In this document: positions 4,770 to 5,965 of the stretch, piece after piece
How positions within the stretch are numbered: position 1 is the first letter of the stretch
Layout of the letters: each line of letters begins with the position of its first letter
Source of the DNA: Thermoplasmata archaeon
GTDB lineage: Archaea; Thermoplasmatota; E2; DHVEG-1; B18-G2
Reading direction: 5' to 3'
DNA: 5,965 nucleotides
Assembly: GCA_021163455.1 (NCBI GenBank)
Contig: JAGGWT010000004.1
Location: 1-5,965 of the forward strand
The notes under the pieces: generated by a model
Database searches by the model: none
What the model was told of the DNA's origin: nothing
What the model saw: the letters and a program-made list of their open reading frames with translations, nothing else
Program-made: the position numbers and the translations under genes

Positions 4770-5276
4770 TCAATCCTCGAAGCAGTATTTCTCGTAGCAC
4801 ACAATCTCTTCCAACTTTTTCCTTCCGGTTAATCTGGGACCTTCCTCTCTGGGATATCCCACTGTGAGCAGAGCCACAACCTCCTTGTTTTCTGGAATGT
4901 TCAGAATCTCTTTCACCTTATCCTCATAAAACGCACCAATCCAGCATGTGCCGAGACCGAGTTCTGTAGCCTCGAGTACAATGTGCTCCATTGAAATGCC
5001 AAGATCTACTTTATACCATCTGCTCACCGATGGATCAGCCAGTCCGACGATAATCACGGGTGCCTCACCAACAAATTTCTGTCCCTTGCATGCATCTACT
5101 AGAAGTTCTCTCGTTCTTTTATCAGTAACAACTATGAATCTCCATTCCTGTCTGTTCTTGGCGGATGGCGCCAGGCGCGCTGCTTCGAGGAGTTTCTGAA
5201 TTTTTTCTTCCTCAACCGGTTTATCTCTATAAGCTCTCACGCTTCTCCTGAGTTTTATGGCTTCAAACACATCCAT
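4770..5276 (-). CDS. Nitroreductase-family FMN oxidoreductase (small form)
   Basis: At 168 residues (numbered from ATG 5276) this is a compact member of the nitroreductase family, cytoplasmic FMN enzymes that reduce varied substrates with NAD(P)H and usually work as homodimers. The N-terminal RRSVRAYRD (10-18) is the FMN-phosphate motif. APSAKNRQEWRF (36-47) is the second flavin segment, and GLGTCWIGAF (107-116) the third. The middle part LVDACKGQKFVGEAPVIIVG and the closing VALLTVGYPREEGPRLTGRK fit the family. The substrate cannot be told from sequence. ATG 5276 is chosen because GGGTGAG at 5287-5281 lies four bases upstream; an in-frame GTG at 5285 is inside that site. The start is one base after the stop of the YjbQ gene, so translation is coupled. 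Two cysteines in the tail (CYEKYC) are a small oddity with no known role. Confidence 0.9.
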   Translation of the reverse strand: MDVFEAIKLRRSVRAYRDKPVEEEKIQKLLEAARLAPSAKNRQEWRFIVVTDKRTRELLVDACKGQKFVGEAPVIIVGLADPSVSRWYKVDLGISMEHIVLEATELGLGTCWIGAFYEDKVKEILNIPENKEVVALLTVGYPREEGPRLTGRKKLEEIVCYEKYCFED

Positions 5277-5277
5277 T

Positions 5278-5697
5278 TCACTCACCCAGAATCTTTACTA
5301 CCAATTTCCTTTCTCTACTTCTAACATCCATCTCTATAAAAACTATCTGCTGCCATGTTCCATGAATCACTCTACCATTGGAGATAGGTACGGTAAGACT
5401 CGGTCCAATTATGCTTGCTCTCACATGGCTGTGACCATTGTAATCATGCCAGGTCTCATGATGGTGATAGTACTCATTTTTTGGTGCTATCCTCTCCAGA
5501 GCTATCGGAAGGTCTTTTTTCAGTCCTGGCTCGTATTCTATTGTGGTTATTGCGCCGGTTGAGCCAGGGACAAATATGCACGCTATTCCCTCCTTTACCC
5601 CTGATTTGCTGACGATTTTCTGAACATCATCTGTTATGTCGATGATATCATTTTCACCCTTTGTTCTTACGGGTATCTCATCCTGATAGACAATCAT
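5278..5697 (-). CDS. yjbQ: YjbQ/UPF0047 family protein
   Basis: The 139-residue length and sequence match the UPF0047 fold. ITDDVQKIVSKSGVKEGIAC is followed by FVPGSTGAITTIEYEPGL, the family's VFVPHTTAxxxINE block with GSTGA replacing HTTAA as often in archaea. Then comes the histidine-rich stretch YYHHHETWHDYNGHSHVRAS (77-95), equivalent to the DGNAxAHL segment and probably metal-binding. The end IHGTWQQIVFIEMDVRSRER is the hallmark GTWQ-I-xxExDxxxR tail. Members have been reported to have weak thiamine-phosphate synthase activity, and databases use that name, but the in vivo role is unsettled. Its ATG overlaps the S8 peptidase stop (ATGA at 5697-5694) and has GGGTGAG at 5709-5703; its stop lies one base before the nitroreductase ATG. 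It is therefore the middle gene of a coupled three-gene unit. Confidence 0.92.
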   Translation of the reverse strand: MIVYQDEIPVRTKGENDIIDITDDVQKIVSKSGVKEGIACIFVPGSTGAITTIEYEPGLKKDLPIALERIAPKNEYYHHHETWHDYNGHSHVRASIIGPSLTVPISNGRVIHGTWQQIVFIEMDVRSRERKLVVKILGE

Positions 5698-5965
5698 GTG
5701 CTCTCACCCAGCTTTATGTAGGCATCATAGACCTGAATCAAACCATATCCGTATCTATCATTGTGCTTTAAACCATTTCCCCAGTAAATCTCTTCACCGC
5801 CCACCTTTTTCGCGGTCTCCGCAAGCACCTCTTTAACCTTCTCTATTCCCTCCTTTCCGGATTTTTTGAGATCAGGATACGCCTCAAGGATGAGTGCCAG
5901 CGAGCCGGCAATGAATGCAGCTGAAATCGATGTGCCGCTTTTAATGATAGATGCCCAACCGGTTA
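5694..5965 (-). CDS. Subtilisin-like S8 peptidase, C-terminal end (rest beyond the window)
   Basis: Only the last 89 residues are present. The segment IIKSGTSISAAFIAGSLALI matches the S8 active-site block GTSMAAPHVAGxxALL, so the serine in GTS (residue 12 of the fragment) is the probable nucleophile. LEAYPDL follows, then a helical stretch with VKEVLAETAKKVGGEE and the family's closing NDRYGYGLIQVYDAY, equivalent to the usual GxGxVNAxxA. The Asp and His of the triad lie outside the window. The conserved proline and histidine of the block (GTSxxAPH) are replaced by AF, which is unusual. Whether it is secreted cannot be judged. The stop overlaps the YjbQ start by four bases, making this the upstream gene of that operon within the window. 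Confidence 0.88.
   Translation of the reverse strand, partial: TGWASIIKSGTSISAAFIAGSLALILEAYPDLKKSGKEGIEKVKEVLAETAKKVGGEEIYWGNGLKHNDRYGYGLIQVYDAYIKLGEST

Noticed and set aside
5277..5285. GTG start for the nitroreductase, adding three residues
   Set aside because: It lies within GGGTGAG, which is well placed for ATG 5276; a start there would leave no ribosome binding site.
3803..5612. Other antisense open frames (3803-4021 and 4288-4581 minus; 4948-5199, 5257-5562 and 5415-5612 plus)
   Set aside because: All are opposite strong genes with recognisable domains and have low-complexity or implausible translations.
1..5965. CRISPR array, tandem repeats or a complete insertion sequence
   Set aside because: No regularly spaced direct repeats, no pair of long terminal inverted repeats and no intact transposase gene are visible.

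Overview
The window looks like the chromosome of a euryarchaeon, possibly a Thermoplasmata-related lineage (the lineage is inference). Three things point to archaea. Several genes have TATA-like boxes about 30 bases before the start codon, with little or no leader. The other genes use GGTGA-type ribosome binding sites. The gene content (a THEP1-type NTPase, archaeal-style YjbQ, secreted PKD and Ig-like proteins) also fits.

Layout, left to right. The 5' part of a THEP1-like nucleoside-triphosphatase gene leaves the window on the minus strand (1-157). Then comes a gene-poor strip (158-379) with three closely packed inverted repeats and a short open stretch that reads like protein. Next is a minus-strand two-gene operon (380-2102) with a strong TATA box and a leaderless first gene. 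It encodes a small exported membrane protein and an exported caspase-like cysteine protease with two EF-hand loops and a predicted transmembrane hairpin near its C-terminus. A non-coding stretch (2103-2459) holds that promoter, a mini-ORF with a good ribosome binding site, and another protein-like open stretch. On the plus strand follow a 62-residue basic conserved protein, a membrane-anchored protein with a PKD-like domain, and a secreted protein combining a choice-of-anchor J/adhesin-like domain with a C-terminal Ig-like domain. A convergent terminator region at 4711-4751 separates these from a tightly packed minus-strand operon: the C-terminal end of a subtilisin-like S8 peptidase, a YjbQ/UPF0047 protein and a small nitroreductase.

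The central part is rich in envelope proteins: four predicted exported or anchored proteins between 380 and 4713. The best candidate for an undescribed system is the caspase-like protease with its co-transcribed membrane partner. The sequence shows a Cys/His pair, calcium-type loops, export signals and strict gene coupling, which suggests a calcium-responsive protease acting at the outer face of the membrane. The S8-yjbQ-nitroreductase set is translationally coupled, but each family is known and no shared pathway is evident from sequence.
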